From Baffinella frigidus (lineage: Eukaryota > Cryptophyceae > Cryptomonadales > Baffinellaceae), in NCBI GenBank assembly GCA_026770585.1, contig MU647489.1:46335-58834 (forward strand): a stretch of DNA of 12,500 nt, read 5' to 3'. Position numbers and translations under genes: made by a program. Positions within the stretch are counted from its first letter, which is position 1. The number at the start of each line of letters is the position of its first letter. The notes below the pieces were generated by a model. The model made no database searches, was not told the DNA's origin, and worked only from the letters and a program-made list of their open reading frames with translations. Below are positions 1 to 5,942 of the stretch, piece by piece.

Positions 1-155
1 GGTTTGGGGTTTGGGGTTTGGGGTTTAGGGTTTAGGGTTTAGGGTTTAGGGCTTGGGGTTTGGGGTTCAGGGTTTGGGGGTTCCTGCTTGAGGCGGTGTG
101 CCTCCTGGAGCCGCGCGAGTTCCTGGTTTTAGGGTTGGGGGGTTAGGGTTTACCC
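1..155 (+). repeat. Degenerate telomere-like (TTTAGGG/TTTGGGG) repeats
   Basis: Positions 1-80 are back-to-back heptamers of the TTTGGGG and TTTAGGG type, with four consecutive TTTAGGG units around 24-52. A second short patch lies at 124-153. Between them (81-123) is a GC-rich spacer. TTTAGGG is the plant and algal type of telomere repeat. The mixture of variants says this is an interstitial or degenerate array, not a fresh chromosome end. The G-rich strand is the + strand. Confidence 0.9.
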
Positions 156-342
156 TCCGGCTGGATCGGACGGCGCTCAAGAAGTCCATCTATTTTCGTG
201 GTACTAATTAATAACTGCTCGGTACAAAGACATGTTATTCACCCAGATTTGTGTAGGGGATCCGCCCGAAAGCATAAACAATGTCGCACAAATGCACACC
301 CAGCGCAAGCATGTTACCACACAGCGGGCTACGAAGGGATTT
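156..342. other. Unassigned spacer
   Basis: I see no repeat copy, convincing reading frame or RNA fold here. Short overlapping open frames run through it into the repeat at 343-481, in different frames, which argues against coding. Confidence 0.5.
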
Positions 343-481
343 TCGGCCAAACTCGGGCCACCTTTCCGTTATCTTATCCGTAGGAACCCCCCTATGGCCC
401 TACGGGTTGCCTATCGTAGGGTCCTGGGTCTTATCGCTCAGGGTTTGTTCAAAATCCCTTCGAAGTCTGCTGTGTGGCGAG
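343..481 (+). repeat. Dispersed CCGTAGG repeat, copy 1
   Basis: This stretch is homologous over its full length to 6562-6700 in the same orientation, and over its middle to 2806-2893 and 2983-3016. Shared landmarks are CTTTCCGTTA, CCGTAGGAACCCCCCTATG, CCCTACGGGTTGCCTA and ATCCCTTCGAAGTC. Its centre can fold as a short hairpin because CCGTAGG pairs with CCTACGG. It is probably a non-autonomous mobile element or a dispersed satellite. No transposase is nearby. Confidence 0.8.
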
Positions 482-525
482 GCGGATCAAACTCCCTTTT
501 GAATACAAAAGGGAGTTTGATCCGC
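482..525. repeat. Perfect 20-bp hairpin
   Basis: Bases 482-501 are exactly complementary to 506-525, leaving a 4-base loop AATA. It abuts the 3' end of the CCGTAGG repeat copy 1; the other full copy at 6562-6700 lacks it, so it looks like a separate insertion at that border. It is not followed by a T-run and there is no gene for it to terminate. Confidence 0.9.
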
Positions 526-579
526 TCCCCGGGGAGTTGTACAAGTGAGGCAGTGAATGGTAATTTTCATATATTCCGT

Positions 580-678
580 CACGTGTCCGCCCGCATTTCA
601 GGCAGACACGTGAACAACCCCGTTAAAAACGCCTACAACCGACATTTATTCTGAGTGCAAGGCTAGCCTCGTGTGGTT
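580..678 (+). repeat. GTCACGTG hairpin element, tail copy 1
   Basis: A 12-bp stem (580-591 with 601-612, one mismatch) is followed by a tail containing AAACGCCTACAA, TTTATTCTGAGTGC and AGCCTCGT. The same stem-plus-tail order occurs at 1195-1451 and 1518-1635. The upstream GTGTAGTAATTTTCA part of those copies is reduced here to a weak match around 560-570. It is a diverged member of that family. Confidence 0.7.
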
Positions 679-689
679 AGGGGTTTGAC

Positions 690-764
690 CCTGCCGGGGT
701 TTAGGGTTCAGGGTTTAGCGTTTAGGGTTCAGGGTTTAGGGTTTAGGGTTTAGGTTCCGGGCAG
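690..764 (+). repeat. Telomere-like TTTAGGG/TTCAGGG block
   Basis: About ten heptamers alternate between TTTAGGG and TTCAGGG, with one TTTAGCG variant. The G-rich strand is again on +. It is bordered by GCCGGGG on the left and CCGGGCAGGG on the right. Confidence 0.9.
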
Positions 765-779
765 GGACAACCACAAGCC

Positions 780-914
780 CTGGGAGGTTGCTCAAAACGT
801 GCTCTGGAACTATTTGTCAAAAGTTGATTTTTCGTTCAAAGTGTGTCAACTTTCGTCGCAGACACCTCAGATATGGGGTGTCTGTCAAGGTAAACCGAAA
901 CTGTTCCGGACCAC
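780..914. other. Unassigned AT-rich stretch with small stems
   Basis: This stretch holds an 8-bp stem (859-866 with 877-884, CAGACACC/GGTGTCTG) and a second pairing AAAGTTGA (820-827) with TCAACTTT (846-853). These may be remnants of an old inverted-repeat element. I see no gene. Confidence 0.45.
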
Positions 915-1090
915 TAGAGCGCTGTGCAGAGAAGTTGGCCACCGGAAAAATGGGGAAATGGGAAAATTGGAGCCATTTTATCCACTTTTGAGAATGTCAT
1001 GGTACTAAATTGCTCAAAAGTTGACAAAAAGGCTCCAATTTCTCGATTTCCCATTATTTCCCGTGGCCAACTTCTCTGCACAGCGCTCTA
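915..1090 (+). mobile_element. TA-flanked MITE, family A copy 1
   Basis: A miniature inverted-repeat element of about 172 bp sits between TA dinucleotides (915-916 and 1089-1090). Its ends GAGCGCTGTGCAGAGAAG and the complement at 1071-1088 are matched, and the complementarity continues imperfectly toward the centre. A copy in the opposite orientation lies at 8212-8386. The TA target-site duplication, proved at that second copy by its empty site, is the pattern of the Tc1/mariner superfamily. It has no reading frame and must be mobilised in trans. Assignment to a superfamily rests only on TA and is tentative. Confidence 0.85.
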
Positions 1091-1126
1091 TTGAGCCACT
1101 CCCAAAGGCGTAGCCCGCTGTGTGGG

Positions 1127-1194
1127 TACAGGTACCTCTTTGAGGCGCCCCTGCTTCTCTTTGAGCGCCGCCTCGAGCGTCCCGGTCTATTCAG
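1127..1194 (+). repeat. GGTACCTCTTTGAGGCG module, copy a
   Basis: First of three copies of a roughly 60-70 bp GC-rich module. It runs from GTACAGGTACCTC through CTGCTTCTCTTTGAGCGC to GCGTCCCGG. Copies b and c lie at 1448-1519 and 1805-1862. In copies a and b it leads directly into a GTGTAGTAATTTTCATTGGG hairpin element, so module and element form a composite direct repeat. Confidence 0.85.
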
Positions 1195-1451
1195 TGTGTA
1201 GTAATTTTCATTGGGTTGGTCACGTAATTTTCATTGGGTTGGTCATTTTCATTGTTTTGATCATTTTTCATTGGGTTGGTCACGTAATTTTCATTGAGTT
1301 GGTCACGGGTCGCCCCCAAAAACGTGACCAACTCCTGAGGAAACGCCTACAAAATACTTTACAAAACGCCTACAAGATACTACAAAGTATATTCTAGGCG
1401 AGAAAACGCCTAGAGTCGACTTTTATTCTGGGTGCTCGGCTCGCCTCGTAC
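1195..1451 (+). mobile_element. GTGTAGTAATTTTCA hairpin element with amplified left arm
   Basis: The element begins with GTGTAGTAATTTTCATTGGG and the stem half TTGGTCACG. Compared with the simple copy at 1518-1635, the left half is repeated about five times between 1200 and 1313 in units of roughly 17-28 bp. Each unit carries TTTTCATTG and usually TTGGTCACG. One right stem half, CGTGACCAAC, follows at 1322-1333. The tail with AAACGCCTACAA (seen twice here), TTTATTCTGGGTGC and GCCTCGTA is kept. This is tandem duplication of one arm, which would spoil a simple hairpin. Confidence 0.8.
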
Positions 1452-1519
1452 AGGGGTACCTCTTTGAGGCGCTCCTGCTTCTCCTTGAGCGCCGCCTCGG
1501 GCGTCCCGGGCTACTCATT
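1448..1519 (+). repeat. GGTACCTCTTTGAGGCG module, copy b
   Basis: Second copy, close to copies a (1127-1194) and c (1805-1862). It overlaps the tail of the preceding element by a few bases (GCCTCGTACAGG) and leads into the element at 1518-1635. The head-to-tail arrangement of module plus element suggests a tandem duplication of the composite unit. Confidence 0.85.
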
Positions 1520-1635
1520 GTGTAGTAATTTTCATTGGGTTGGTCACGTGTCGCCCCGTTTTTCGGGGCGACACGTGACCAACTCCTGAGAAAACGCCTA
1601 CAATATATTATGGGTGCTTGGATAGCCTCGTATGG
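1518..1635 (+). mobile_element. GTGTAGTAATTTTCA hairpin element, simple copy
   Basis: After GTGTAGTAATTTTCATTGG a perfect 20-bp stem forms between 1539-1558 and 1564-1583, with a TTTTT loop. The stem includes GGTCACGTG and TCGCCCCG. The tail carries AACTCCTGAG, AAACGCCTACAA, a TATTATGGGTGC variant and TAGCCTCGTA. It is the clearest copy of this family. Confidence 0.88.
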
Positions 1636-1637
1636 TC

Positions 1638-1799
1638 ATGCAAAAAGCCAACGCCAGCGAGGTACTGAGAGCCTACGGATTGCCTACAGTAGGAGCCCCC
1701 CTCCTGCGACGTTTAAAGACCTTTTTGTTTTGAACGTCGTAGGAGGAGGAGGGGTTCCTACCGTAGGCTAAGGGGTCCGCTTGCGTTGGCTTTTCGCAT
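1638..1799 (+). mobile_element. AAAAGCCAACGC inverted-repeat element, family B copy 1
   Basis: A foldback of about 160 bp whose ends ATGCAAAAAGCCAACGC and its near-complement at 1783-1799 pair. The arms run to a short centre of A/T-rich sequence near 1715-1730. Each arm carries one CCTACNGTAGG palindrome (1683-1693 and 1757-1767) and a CTCCTNCGACGTT block. A copy in opposite orientation occupies about 9168-9330. The end base that reads C in both arms here (GCCAAC) is T in both arms of the other copy (GCTAAC). It has no reading frame and looks like a non-autonomous DNA transposon. Confidence 0.87.
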
Positions 1800-1804
1800 T
1801 AATG

Positions 1805-1862
1805 GGGGTACCTCTTTGAGGCGTTCCTGCTTCTCCTTGAGCTCTGCCTCAGGCGTCCCGGG
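1805..1862 (+). repeat. GGTACCTCTTTGAGGCG module, copy c
   Basis: Third copy. Unlike a and b it leads not into a hairpin element but directly into a GC-rich hairpin module at 1861 and then the telomere-like block. GCGTCCCGGGC is the shared junction sequence, also present before the fourth GC module at 2301. Confidence 0.82.
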
Positions 1863-2327
1863 CTGCGGCGGCACCACCGCCTACCGTTCCGGGTTTCGGG
1901 TTCAGGGTTCAGGGGTTATGGGTGAGGGTTCCGGGTTTCGCGTTTCGGGGTTAGGGTTTCGGGTTTCGGGTTCCCTGGCTGCGGCGGCACCGCCGCCTGC
2001 CGTTTTGGGTTTCGGGTTTCGGGGTTTAGGGTGTAGGGTTGAGGGTTTCGGATTTGAGGTTTGGGGTTGGGGGTTAGGGGTTAGGGGTTAGGGGTTAGGG
2101 TTTCGGGGTTCGGGGTTCGGGGTTAGGGTTCCGGGTTTCGGGTTCCGGGTTTAGGGTTTCGGGTTCCCGGGCTGCGGCGACACCATCGCCTTCGGGTTTC
2201 GGGGTTTGGGGTTAGGGTTTCGGGGTTAGAACTTAGGGGTTAGAACTTAGGGGTTAGGGTTTAGGGGTGAGGGTTCCGGGTTTGGGGTTTCGGCGTCCCG
2301 GGCAGCGGCGACACCACCGCCTACCGT
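1861..2327 (+). repeat. GC-rich hairpin module, four copies in the telomere-like array
   Basis: Copies at 1861-1887, 1977-2003, 2170-2190 and 2301-2327 share GGCTGCGGCGGCACCACCGC with small changes. Three end in CTACCGT or CTGCCGT. GGCGG can pair with CCGCC across CAC or CACCA. Each copy is followed at once by TTTCGGG-type heptamers. The intervals between copies are irregular (about 116, 193 and 131 bp). Confidence 0.85.
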
Positions 2328-2575
2328 CTCGGGTTTCGGGTTTCGGGTTTAGGGTTCCGAGTTTCGGGTTTAGGGTTCCGGGTTCCGGGTTTAGGGTTTT
2401 GGGGTTTAGGGTTTAGGGTTTAGGGTTTAGGATTTAGGGTTTCGGGGCTTAGGGTTTCGGGTTTAGGGTTCGGGGTTTCGGGTTTCGGGTTCCGGGTTTC
2501 GGGTTTCGGGTCCCGGATTCCGGGTTTCGAGTTTAAAACCCATGGGGGTTGAGGGTTTAGGGTTCGGGGTTCGGA
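1876..2575 (+). repeat. Long degenerate TTTCGGG/TTTAGGG array
   Basis: About 700 bp of heptamer-like units, mostly TTTCGGG, TTTAGGG, TTCCGGG, and GTTAGGG or GTTCGGG variants. A purer TTTAGGG run lies near 2400-2440. It is interrupted by four GC-rich modules described separately. The G-rich strand is + throughout, so the + strand has strong G-quadruplex potential. I see no gene in it. Confidence 0.93.
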
Positions 2576-2580
2576 TTCGA

Positions 2581-2719
2581 GGGCCCACACGTTGGACTAC
2601 GAATCTTTCATCAAAAGTCAACTAACCTCAAGACAATTAACTTCAAGGTTTTTCCTCATGCAAATTGGCCACATTACACCCGGATTTCCGGCCCCAACGA
2701 AACCCTCGAAGCACACTGT
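2581..2719. other. Unassigned spacer
   Basis: This stretch holds two close copies of CAACTAACCTC / CAATTAACTTC (about 2618-2645) and otherwise nothing I recognise. Short open frames on both strands overlap here, with no sign of coding. Confidence 0.45.
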
Positions 2720-2788
2720 ATGGGTAGGGGTTGGCCCCCGAAGCGTCGATGCTTCCGCGCGTCTGGAATGCGGCGAGGGTCCAGGGGG
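2720..2788 (+). repeat. GAAGCGTCGATGCTTC repeat, copy 1
   Basis: It shares GAAGCGTCGATGCTTCCGCG, GTCTGGAATGCGGCGAGGGT and flanking GGGGTTG with 3098-3162 in the same orientation. GAAGCG and TGCTTC form a small stem. Here it leads into CCGCTGTCGAGCGAGTTT (2789-2806), itself repeated near 2921-2938. Confidence 0.85.
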
Positions 2789-2805
2789 CCGCTGTCGAGC
2801 GAGTT

Positions 2806-2893
2806 TCGGCCCAAATCGGGCCACCTTTCCGTTACCTTATCCGTAGGAACCCCCCTATGTCCCTACGGGTTGCCTACCGTAGGGTCCTAGGTG
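2806..2893 (+). repeat. Dispersed CCGTAGG repeat, copy 2 (partial)
   Basis: It matches the 343-481 and 6562-6700 copies from CGGCCCAAATCGGGCCACC through CCTACCGTAGGGTCCTAGG, then diverges before the TTCGAAGTC part. Confidence 0.8.
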
Positions 2894-2982
2894 TTATAAC
2901 CCACGCGTGGTTTTCATGCCGCCGCTGTCGAGCGAGTTTGGCACGAAACCAAACGCCAAGGTCGAAAACCGGCCTTGTGTTT

Positions 2983-3016
2983 CCGTAGGAACCCCCTATG
3001 TCCCTACGGTAGGGCC
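2983..3016 (+). repeat. Dispersed CCGTAGG repeat, short copy 3
   Basis: Only the core CCGTAGGAACCCCCTATGTC and CCTACGGTAGGG is left. The core folds as CCGTAGG with CCTACGG. The GGGTTGC part found in the other copies is deleted, so the two CCTACGG/CCTACCGTAGG parts are fused. Confidence 0.7.
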
Positions 3017-3059
3017 TGTGGATGACGTTTAGATGGACTGTTCCCTTCTCGCTCGGTAC

Positions 3060-3097
3060 CGGTTAGGGTTTCGGGTGTGGGGTTGAGGGTTGAGGGT
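3060..3097 (+). repeat. Short telomere-like block
   Basis: GGTTAGGGTTTCGGG followed by GGTTGAGGGTTGAGGG variants. It is a small patch with the G-rich strand on +. Confidence 0.75.
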
Positions 3098-3162
3098 GGA
3101 GGGGTTGACCCCAGAAGCGTCGATGCTTCCGCGTGTCTGGAATGCGGCGAGGGTCCTGGGGG
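3098..3162 (+). repeat. GAAGCGTCGATGCTTC repeat, copy 2
   Basis: Close copy of 2720-2788. Its 3' part (GAGGGTCCTGGGGGACAC) is also the start of the satellite unit that follows, so the satellite may have grown out of this repeat. Confidence 0.85.
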
Positions 3163-3326
3163 ACACGAGGCTGCGTCTCTCTTTCGGGGCGTTCGCTTTC
3201 GATGGGTTGCCTGCGGGGGGGGAAGGGGGGAGTGTAAAGCACCGAGCACGGGGAGATTGTTAAGCACTGAGGCTGAGTTCTCTTTCGAGGCGTTGCCTGC
3301 GGGAAGAGTGTACGGGGAGAGTGTAA

Positions 3327-3358
3327 AGCACTGAGGGTGTAGGTTCACCCTCAGTGCT
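3327..3358. repeat. 13-bp perfect hairpin at a satellite unit junction
   Basis: Bases 3327-3339 (AGCACTGAGGGTG) pair exactly with 3346-3358 across the loop TAGGTT. It joins the end of satellite unit 1 to the start of unit 2. A related but shorter pairing occurs near 3827-3866. Confidence 0.85.
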
Positions 3359-3395
3359 AGAGGGTCCTGGGAGACACACGAGGTTGCGTCTCTTT

Positions 3396-3455
3396 TTCGA
3401 GGCGTTCTCTTTCGAGGCGTTCTCTTTCGAGGCGTTCTCTTTCGAGGCGTTCTCT
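3396..3455 (+). repeat. 15-bp minisatellite, four perfect units
   Basis: TTCGAGGCGTTCTCT is repeated exactly four times inside satellite unit 2, followed by a TTCGATGGGTTGCCT variant. Other satellite units have only one or two copies. The exactness suggests recent expansion. Confidence 0.93.
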
Positions 3456-3924
3456 TTCGATGGGTTGCCTGCGGCGGGGGAAGGGGAGAGTGTGAGGCAC
3501 CGAGCACGGGGAGAGTGTAAAGCACCGAGCACGGGGAGATTGTAAAGCACTGAGGCTGCACATCACAGGTGATTGTAAAGTTCTGAAGCTGCCCATCACA
3601 CGTCCTGGGAGACACGAGGTTGCGTCTCTTTTTCGAGGTGTTCTCTTTCGATGGGTTGCCTGCGGGGGGGGAGGGGAGAGTGTAAGGGAGATTGTAAAGC
3701 ACGGAGGCTGGGTAAGTGTAAAGCACTGAGGCTGGGTGAGTGTAAAGCACTGAGGCGGCCCATCACACGTGCAGTTTCTCTTTCGAGGCGTTGCCTGCGG
3801 GGAAAGTGTACGGGGAGAGTGTAAAGCACGGAGGGTGTAGGTACCCCCTCAGTGTAAAGCACTGAGGGTGCAACCCCCCCCGCGCGTCGATTGTGGCGCG
3901 CTTCTAGATTCTACGCGTCTCGAG

Positions 3925-3940
3925 ACAGTGAATTCACTGT
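3925..3940. repeat. 16-bp perfect palindrome
   Basis: ACAGTGAATTCACTGT reads the same on both strands, without a spacer. It lies in an otherwise unassigned stretch (3881-3970) between the satellite and the next foldback. Confidence 0.9.
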
Positions 3941-3970
3941 AAATTCAGTTGATTCACACCAGTGCAGATG

Positions 3971-4075
3971 TATCCCTTAAGTGGCCAGTAGGTTCATACG
4001 CCCTACCGTAGGGTCCTAGGACCTGCCTAGGACCTCTTAGTGGTCAAATTTGACCACCTGGCCACTTAAGGGATA
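3971..4075. mobile_element. Small foldback element with 18-bp perfect ends
   Basis: TATCCCTTAAGTGGCCAG (3971-3988) pairs exactly with 4058-4075. Inside are one CCTACCGTAGG (4002-4012), two CCTAGGACCT blocks and the 16-bp palindrome TGGTCAAATTTGACCA (4041-4056). At 105 bp it fits a miniature inverted-repeat element. No second copy is in the window and no clear target duplication is seen. Confidence 0.75.
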
Positions 4076-4082
4076 GCCACTA

Positions 4083-4265
4083 GAGGGCCCTGGGGGACAC
4101 GCCGAGGTTTCGCCTCTCTTTTCGACGCGTTCTCAATCCTCATATACTGTCAAGAGGTTCTGATATACGTATACCTGGTAGGCTCAACGGCGCTCATATA
4201 CTATCAACGAAGAGAACATATGTTTCGAGGGGGGTTGCCTGCGAGGGGAGAGGGGTGAAAGGGTG
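4083..4265 (+). repeat. Satellite unit 4, interrupted
   Basis: The start (GAGGGCCCTGGGGGACAC, then TTTTCGACGCGTTCTC) and the later part (TTTCGAGG, GGGTTGCCTGCGAGGGGAG) match the satellite. Between them is a foreign block of about 80 bp. It carries two near-identical 15-mers CTCATATACT(G/A)TCAA at 4139-4153 and 4193-4207. Either an insertion or a local replacement broke this unit. Confidence 0.7.
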
Positions 4266-4429
4266 GGAGAGTCGTCACCCCCAGGAAAACAATCTCGGAA
4301 CAAACCAGAATGTGTGCAGATTTATGATATCTTCAGCCTTCTCTTGATGCCTCAAATGACACATGTACCCGTATCTTCGGCGTTGGAAGCCTTAAGAAGC
4401 GGGGCAGACTCTGTCCTTTTCCGAAATTC
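4266..4429. other. Unassigned spacer
   Basis: No repeat copy or fold recognised. A minus-strand open frame that starts in the foldback at 4430-4591 runs through it but has no supporting features. Confidence 0.4.
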
Positions 4430-4591
4430 ATAGGCTAATGGCCTGAAAATGGGGTAGTTAGGCATACGGCATTGCCTAGGACCTCCTACCGTAGGCCGAG
4501 GGATCCTAGGACCAAAAAGTCTCGGCCTACGGTAGGAGGTCCTAGGCAATGCCGTAGGCCTAACTACCCCATTTTCAGGCCGTTACCCTAT
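4430..4591. mobile_element. Large foldback element, family C copy 1
   Basis: Bases 4430-4500 pair with 4521-4591: 71-base arms with only three mismatches, and a 20-base loop. Each arm contains CCTACCGTAGG (4485-4495, 4526-4536), CCTAGGACCTC and TGAAAATGGGGTAGTTAGGC. Transcribed, it would give a long near-perfect double-stranded RNA hairpin. A diverged, partly collapsed copy is at 6965-7085. The arms agree so well that the element is either young or kept alike by arm-to-arm conversion. Confidence 0.92.
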
Positions 4592-4601
4592 TAAAATAAA
4601 A

Positions 4602-4628
4602 CCCGAGGGCAAGGTTCCTGGCGCGTCC
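4602..4628 (+). repeat. Short partial copy of the TGGCGCGTCC repeat
   Basis: CCCGAGGG, then TTCCTGGCGCGTCC, resembles the corresponding part of 4868-4953 and 11713-11799. It lies just left of the family D element 4635-4840, so that element may be inserted within a duplicated stretch. Confidence 0.45.
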
Positions 4629-4634
4629 AACGTT

Positions 4635-4840
4635 CCACTAGAGGCTGGAAGTAGGACTATTTTAAATGTGGATTTTTAAAATTTAGTACCAGTCACGGGC
4701 AGGCTTGGTCACGTAGCTGGGGGAATTCCCCCAGCTACGTGACCAAACGCCCCTATTTATGTGAAATTTACTACACATTTTTTTCTTCACTTGTAAAAGA
4801 AACCCTGTTTTAAAATGGTCCCATTTCTAGCCTCGAGTGG
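4635..4840 (-). mobile_element. CCACTCGAGGCT-ended element, family D copy 1
   Basis: The ends CCACTAGAGGCT and AGCCTCGAGTGG are inverted repeats, continuing into ATTTTAAA. The middle holds a perfect 42-bp palindrome without a spacer (4705-4746, centred on GAATTC and including GGTCACGTAGCTG). A GTGAAATTTACTACACA half-motif lies at 4760-4776. It is a reverse-orientation copy of 5441-5651. A short ACGT or CGT may be duplicated at the borders, but this is too short to prove a target duplication. Confidence 0.85.
4705..4746. repeat. 42-bp perfect palindrome, no spacer
   Basis: Every base from 4705 to 4725 pairs with its partner from 4726 to 4746. The same position in the sister element (5540-5581) has one mismatch and one G-T pair. 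Spacer-free palindromes of this size are prone to cruciform extrusion and deletion. Confidence 0.95.
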
Positions 4841-4867
4841 ACGTGTCCTGCCGCGTGCCCGCAAAAA

Positions 4868-4953
4868 CTGGCTCTGCCCGATTTTTATCCTGGCGCGTCC
4901 TGAAAGTTATTCACGAGCAGAAATCCAGTATAAAAGGGCGAATAGAAAGCCTT
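4868..4953 (+). repeat. TGGCGCGTCC / AGAAATCCAGTA direct repeat, copy 1
   Basis: It matches 11713-11799 in the same orientation across GCTCTGCCCGA, TGGCGCGTCCT, CAGAAATCCAGTA and GGGCGAATAGAAAGCCTT. A 1-base length difference between GCGTCCT and CAGAAATCC shifts the frame, so the similarity is not coding. This copy contains TATAAAAG at 4929-4936, which the other copy lacks. Confidence 0.85.
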
Positions 4954-5019
4954 AGGACGAGCCAGAATAAAGAGCAAACAGAGCTAGAAAGACACTCGCC
5001 TCCCCCCAAGGCGGCGGGG

Positions 5020-5233
5020 TATTGTCGAAATGGGCTTCGCGCGGAATCGAGGTCAGGTCAGGAAATCAGGAAAAATTCCAAAAAATGGACTTTTATGCTA
5101 TCGTAGGCATGGTTTTTATCTCAAAATAGCATCTCCCGCCCATAAGATGACACAAAAAGGCAAAAAAATATAATAATAAAAATGTTGCTGACCTGACCTC
5201 GATTTTTTTCACACAGAGCCCATTTCGACAATA
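5020..5233. mobile_element. Foldback with TCGAGGTCAGGTCAG arms
   Basis: TATTGTCGAAATGGGCT (from 5020) through TCGAGGTCAGGTCAG (to 5061) pairs with 5188-5233, with a small bulge in the middle. The loop (5062-5187) is AT-rich. No second copy is seen in the window. Confidence 0.82.
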
Positions 5234-5235
5234 AC

Positions 5236-5278
5236 AATCCGCTCTTTGCGGGGGTGGATACCACGCACAGAGCGGATT
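5236..5278. repeat. 10-bp stem hairpin
   Basis: AATCCGCTCT (5236-5245) pairs with AGAGCGGATT (5269-5278) around a GC-rich loop. It directly abuts the right arm of the preceding foldback, separated by a few bases. Confidence 0.75.
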
Positions 5279-5286
5279 TCACATAA

Positions 5287-5415
5287 AAAACGGTTTTGAT
5301 TTGAATCAATGAAAATTACTACACGAATGCTTTAATATTACTTATAGAGATCATGATGTGTAGTAAATTTCATTGCCCAAGGGTTTTAAATTAAAACCCT
5401 TTTCGTATGAGATTC
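5287..5415 (+). mobile_element. ACTACAC-core palindromic element, copy A
   Basis: The core AATGAAAATTACTACAC (5308-5324) and GTGTAGTAAATTTCATT (5358-5374) are inverted. Between them lies the family centre TGCTTTAATATTACT. Outer arms ACGGTTTTGATTTGAA and TTAAATTAAAACCCTT pair imperfectly, the right arm having about 8-11 extra bases. The right border CGTATGAGATTC (5404-5415) is shared with copy D (10254-10265). Copies B and C lie at 6432-6538 and 8134-8416. Confidence 0.85.
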
Positions 5416-5440
5416 GAGGGGGCTGGCACGCGAGGACCTC

Positions 5441-5651
5441 CCACTCGAGGCTAAAAATGTGACTATTTTAAAAAAAATAACTTTACAAGTCCTTTACAAG
5501 TGGACCGTTGTGTAGTAATTTTCACATAAATATCTGGTTTTGGTCACGTAGCTGTGGGAATTGCCGCAGCTACGTGACCAAATCCACCCGTGACTGGTAC
5601 AAATGTTAACAATCCCACATTTAAAATACTCCCCTTTCCAGCCTCGAGTGG
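5441..5651 (+). mobile_element. CCACTCGAGGCT-ended element, family D copy 2
   Basis: The ends CCACTCGAGGCT and AGCCTCGAGTGG are exact inverted repeats. Inside are GTGTAGTAATTTTCACATAAA (split here only by description), the palindrome 5540-5581 and TTTAAAATACT. It is the reverse-orientation relative of 4635-4840. No reading frame. It is probably a non-autonomous DNA element. Confidence 0.87.
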
Positions 5652-5747
5652 TCCACCCCTGCCTCCGTTTTGGGCCCCTCAATATACATACATTTAGATG
5701 CTCTTTGCTCTTTGTACTGGAGCGTTTGTACGGAGTCCTGATATAGA

Positions 5748-5856
<109 letters not shown>

Positions 5857-5865
5857 ATATCTATA

Positions 5866-5906
5866 GAGAGAGATAGTTAGATATAGATAGATATAGATAT
5901 AGATAG

Positions 5907-5942
<36 letters not shown>
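5866..5942. repeat. (GATA)n-type microsatellite
   Basis: GATA/GAGATA/TATAGATA units, ending in about seven clean GATA units before GATCGACATTTC. It adjoins the TA tract through TATGTATGTATATATC, so the two tracts probably arose by successive slippage. Confidence 0.95.

Larger units (their letters stand above)
3149..3880 (+). repeat. Satellite of about 200-280 bp units, three units
   Basis: Units start at 3149, 3360 and 3601 with GAGGGTCCTGGG or a CGTCCTGGGAGACACGAGG variant. Each then has TCTCTTT-CGAGGCGTTC, TCGATGGGTTGCCTGCGG, a G-run with GGAAGGGG, and several GTAAAGCACTGAGG or GTAAAGCACCGAGC sub-repeats. A fourth, broken unit lies at 4083-4265. Unit length varies with the number of sub-repeats. 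Open frames of up to 248 codons cross it on the minus strand and others on the plus strand. They change frame relative to the unit from copy to copy, so they are not taken as genes. Confidence 0.85.

Noticed and set aside
482-525. Transcription terminator
   Set aside because: A perfect stem but no T-run and no upstream gene. The genome looks eukaryotic, where such terminators do not apply.
232-654. 140-codon plus-strand frame
   Set aside because: It passes through the CCGTAGG repeat and two hairpins. The homologous repeat at 6562-6700 is not open in the matching frame in the same list of long frames.
3004-3750. 248-codon minus-strand open frame with Leu-Tyr-Thr-Leu-Pro and Arg-Lys-Arg-Thr-Pro repeats
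   Set aside because: It is the satellite read backwards. Several other frames on both strands are also open over the same DNA, unit lengths are not multiples of 3, and no domain is visible.
4929-4936. TATAAAAG as a promoter
   Set aside because: It lies in a dispersed repeat, the second copy has lost it, and no transcript or gene follows.
4837-5106. 89-codon frame sharing Ser-Ala-Arg...Trp-Arg-Val-Leu with the frame at 11460-11750
   Set aside because: The DNA similarity (4868-4953 with 11713-11799) continues past a frame-shifting length change and a stop in the second copy, so it is repeat DNA, not conserved protein.
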